A stretch of 64,000 nucleotides of DNA, taken from positions 62,001 to 126,000 of the forward strand of contig CAZFER010000005.1 in NCBI GenBank assembly GCA_964517495.1, read 5' to 3'. Positions 62,092-64,000 of this stretch are shown in pieces. The notes beneath the pieces are model-generated. The model saw only the letters and a program-made list of their open reading frames with translations, was not told where the DNA came from and made no database searches. The translations under genes and the position numbers were made by a program. This stretch comes from CAZFER01 sp964517495 (GTDB lineage Bacteria > Hinthialibacterota > Hinthialibacteria > Hinthialibacterales > Hinthialibacteraceae). How positions within the stretch are numbered: position 1 is the first letter of the stretch; the number at the start of each line of letters is the position of its first letter.

Positions 62092-63960
62092 ATGAATCAA
62101 CTCACAAACATCGAGATACAAAATCAAGGGCAGATCAAAAATAGTGAAGGGGAGGTTCGTACATTCAAACGAATTTATGAACATTACAGCGGGTGGTTTC
62201 TTTTAACCTTTCTGAGAATCTATTATTCTCGCTTTGTACAAATGCTCGCTCCGCTGGCGGATTATTTGGAAAACCGCATTTTCCCCACAATTCGTGAACG
62301 AGAGGACAATGCACTTGAGATATGGATAGACCAACCCGATGAGGATCTGATTGGCCGGGCCAGGGATAAAGAATACCAATTCCCTCATTCCTCTTATCTT
62401 TCAAAACACTTGGCTAACTGTGGAATCAGGCGTGTTACTTTGGATGTCCGTTTGGAAAGCGGCCAGATTATCGAATCGTTATTGGTACTATTGTTTGTTC
62501 GGTCTTCACCAAAATGGGAAGGTTTTTCAGTTTTTTTGTCCAGTGAATGGCGGCGTTTGACGATTAAACGTGCAATGCATAATAAGGGTTTTCTTAAATT
62601 CTGCGCCTTAATGCGTTTGGATGAACAAGCACAGCATTATAATGTAACCTATTCATATTGCGAATTGTTTTTTTCAAAGGTTATTCGGGGATATCTTCAA
62701 AACCGTGCTCGATTTCGTGATCATCGAGTATTGCTTTCTTTGGCACCCAAAATCGCTCTTCTTGCATTGGTTTTATTGATATTACCTGTTTTGGTTGGCT
62801 TTTTTTATCCAAATGCTGGATGGATTCTTTGGGGAATCGTAACATTTTTTATGGGAGGCACAGTTTGGCTTGGTATCCATACCTTAGGTTCACTTCAATA
62901 TGATCGAGAGTATTTTGAATCCTTAAGCCATGAATTTACTCAACAATTATCTCAATTATCACGCTTCCCTGAAACCAATCCCCATCCCATTTTTCGCATG
63001 GATAGCGATGGACATATTCTCTTCGCCAACCCTGCCGCCAATAAATTACTGAGCGAGGTTGAAACAGATACCTTCAGCGATCTGATGCCGGATGATCTTT
63101 GTGAGCGAATCAGACAACTCTTGGAGCGCACCGTGGCAGAACAGCAGATTGAAGTGGAGCGCTTTAAAAAGACAATACGTTATTTAATGGTTCTCTATCC
63201 GGATCGTAAATCGATCTTAATGTTCGGAACGGATATCACCCGCTTGAGGGATACCGAACGCTTGCTTAAAAATTTAAATTTCAACTTCAGTACATTGCTG
63301 CGTTCACGCACTGAACAATTAAGGAAAACCCAGGATGTTACCATTCTTTCGCTTGCAGGTTTGGCAGAAACCCGTGATCCAGAAACAGGAAGACACTTGG
63401 AACGAACCAGGCGCTATGTCAAAGCATTGGCAGAATTTCTTAAAAAACACCCCCGATTTCGTTATTTTCTCAATGATACGATGATTGAGAAAATTTATAA
63501 TTCCACGCCTTTGCATGATATTGGAAAGGTGGGAATTCCCGATTCAATTTTATTGAAACCCGGACGTTTAACCCCTGAAGAGTTTGACGAGATGAAGAAA
63601 CACACTCTTTTTGGGGGAAGGGCGCTTCAGTTGGCAGATGAAAAATTAGGCTTTGATTCGTTTTTACGGGTGGGCAAAGATATAGCAATCTCCCATCATG
63701 AACGATGGGATGGCGCTGGATACCCGTATGGTTTGCAAGGCGATGATATACCTATACCAGCCCGTTTAATGGCAGTGGCGGATGTATATGATGCACTGGT
63801 GAGCCGCCGCCCCTACAAAGAACCTTTCTCTCATCAAACCGCCCGAGAAATTATTGAGGGCGATAAGGGAACTCATTTCGATCCGGATGTGGTGGATGCT
63901 TTTGTAGCCGTTGATGATCAATTTCAACAAATTGCTCAGGATTTTGCTGAAATGGAATAA
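62092..63960 (+). CDS. HD-GYP phosphodiesterase with PAS-like domain
   Basis: Putative c-di-GMP phosphodiesterase of 622 aa. An N-terminal region of about 210 residues with no known domain is followed by two membrane helices (about 222-265) and a PAS-like domain ('HPIFRMDSDGHILFANPAANKLLSEVETDTFSDLMP'). A coiled coil leads to the HD-GYP domain: H in 'DPETGRHLERTRRYV', HD in 'LHDIGKVGIPDSILLKPGRLTPEEFDEMKKHT', 'HHERWDGAGYPYGLQGDDIPIPARLMAVADVYDAL'. The GYP and all metal ligands are present, so it should be active. The ATG has no ribosome site; no other start fits better. Confidence 0.9.
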   Translation: MNQLTNIEIQNQGQIKNSEGEVRTFKRIYEHYSGWFLLTFLRIYYSRFVQMLAPLADYLENRIFPTIREREDNALEIWIDQPDEDLIGRARDKEYQFPHSSYLSKHLANCGIRRVTLDVRLESGQIIESLLVLLFVRSSPKWEGFSVFLSSEWRRLTIKRAMHNKGFLKFCALMRLDEQAQHYNVTYSYCELFFSKVIRGYLQNRARFRDHRVLLSLAPKIALLALVLLILPVLVGFFYPNAGWILWGIVTFFMGGTVWLGIHTLGSLQYDREYFESLSHEFTQQLSQLSRFPETNPHPIFRMDSDGHILFANPAANKLLSEVETDTFSDLMPDDLCERIRQLLERTVAEQQIEVERFKKTIRYLMVLYPDRKSILMFGTDITRLRDTERLLKNLNFNFSTLLRSRTEQLRKTQDVTILSLAGLAETRDPETGRHLERTRRYVKALAEFLKKHPRFRYFLNDTMIEKIYNSTPLHDIGKVGIPDSILLKPGRLTPEEFDEMKKHTLFGGRALQLADEKLGFDSFLRVGKDIAISHHERWDGAGYPYGLQGDDIPIPARLMAVADVYDALVSRRPYKEPFSHQTAREIIEGDKGTHFDPDVVDAFVAVDDQFQQIAQDFAEME

Positions 63961-64000
63961 CCAAACTTTTTGAATCCGTATTTGATGTTCTTATCCATGC

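Overview
The window looks like a chromosomal piece of an uncultured, diderm (Gram-negative type) bacterium. An RND efflux pair, LolD and LolC/E-type lipoprotein export proteins, O-antigen ligase/polymerase-like proteins and a lipobox protein all require an outer membrane. Secreted sulfatase, sialidase-like, Gfo/Idh/MocA, parallel beta-helix and tandem hydrolase genes, together with dispersed hairpin repeats, resemble genomes of PVC/FCB-type candidate phyla (Hinthialibacterota, Sumerlaeota, Poribacteria and similar). That placement is inference and no marker gene here fixes it. TGA is used as a normal stop. No rRNA, tRNA, CRISPR array or intact transposase gene was found.

Layout. 0-4.6 kb: RND efflux adaptor and pump. 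4.6-7.6 kb (minus): DUF1828 protein, DUF3179 protein, haem O synthase. 7.7-11.1 kb (plus): ApbE flavin transferase, DoxX protein, Tat-exported oxidoreductase, strong terminator. 11.2-13.0 kb (minus): two toxin-antitoxin pairs (HigBA-like and HicAB-like) with palindromic operators, separated by a small membrane-protein gene broken by an in-frame TGA. 13.1-16.3 kb: MarR regulator, two secreted esterases, a DUF4143 ATPase remnant. 16.3-21.5 kb (minus): glycan operon (two glycosyltransferases, O-antigen ligase with TPRs) ending in lolD. 21.7-29.4 kb: double YggT protein, GT39-like protein, LolC/E permease, a secreted repeat protein, YihY/BrkB protein. 29.7-37.6 kb: tandem hydrolase, ferredoxin-NADP reductase, sialidase-sulfatase operon, PAS sensor, retropepsin-like lipoprotein. 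38.1-47.1 kb: AT-rich surface-glycan segment (FkbM methyltransferase, Wzy-like protein, GT-C proteins) flanked by directly oriented copies of a roughly 186-bp MITE-like element. 47.5-50.8 kb: secreted beta-helix protein and M14 carboxypeptidase. 50.9-54.9 kb: korAB 2-oxoacid:ferredoxin oxidoreductase flanked by two CBS proteins. 55.2-57.2 kb: HisB-like and HisD-like pair with altered metal ligands. 57.3-60.0 kb: AT-rich four-gene cassette (sensorless histidine kinase, lone receiver, 330-aa protein with a DUF5678-like end, retropepsin-like protease). 60.1-64 kb: secreted FAD oxidoreductase and an HD-GYP protein.

How the parts fit. The surface-glycan genes, the Lol genes and the secreted hydrolases point to a cell that builds a complex envelope and processes external sulfated or acylated polysaccharides. 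KorAB reduces ferredoxin and the ferredoxin-NADP reductase could pass those electrons to NADP. The best candidate for an undescribed system is the compact kinase-receiver-DUF5678-protease cassette at 57.3-60.0 kb. Next are the HisB/HisD-like pair, the CBS-flanked kor operon and the MITE-like element family.
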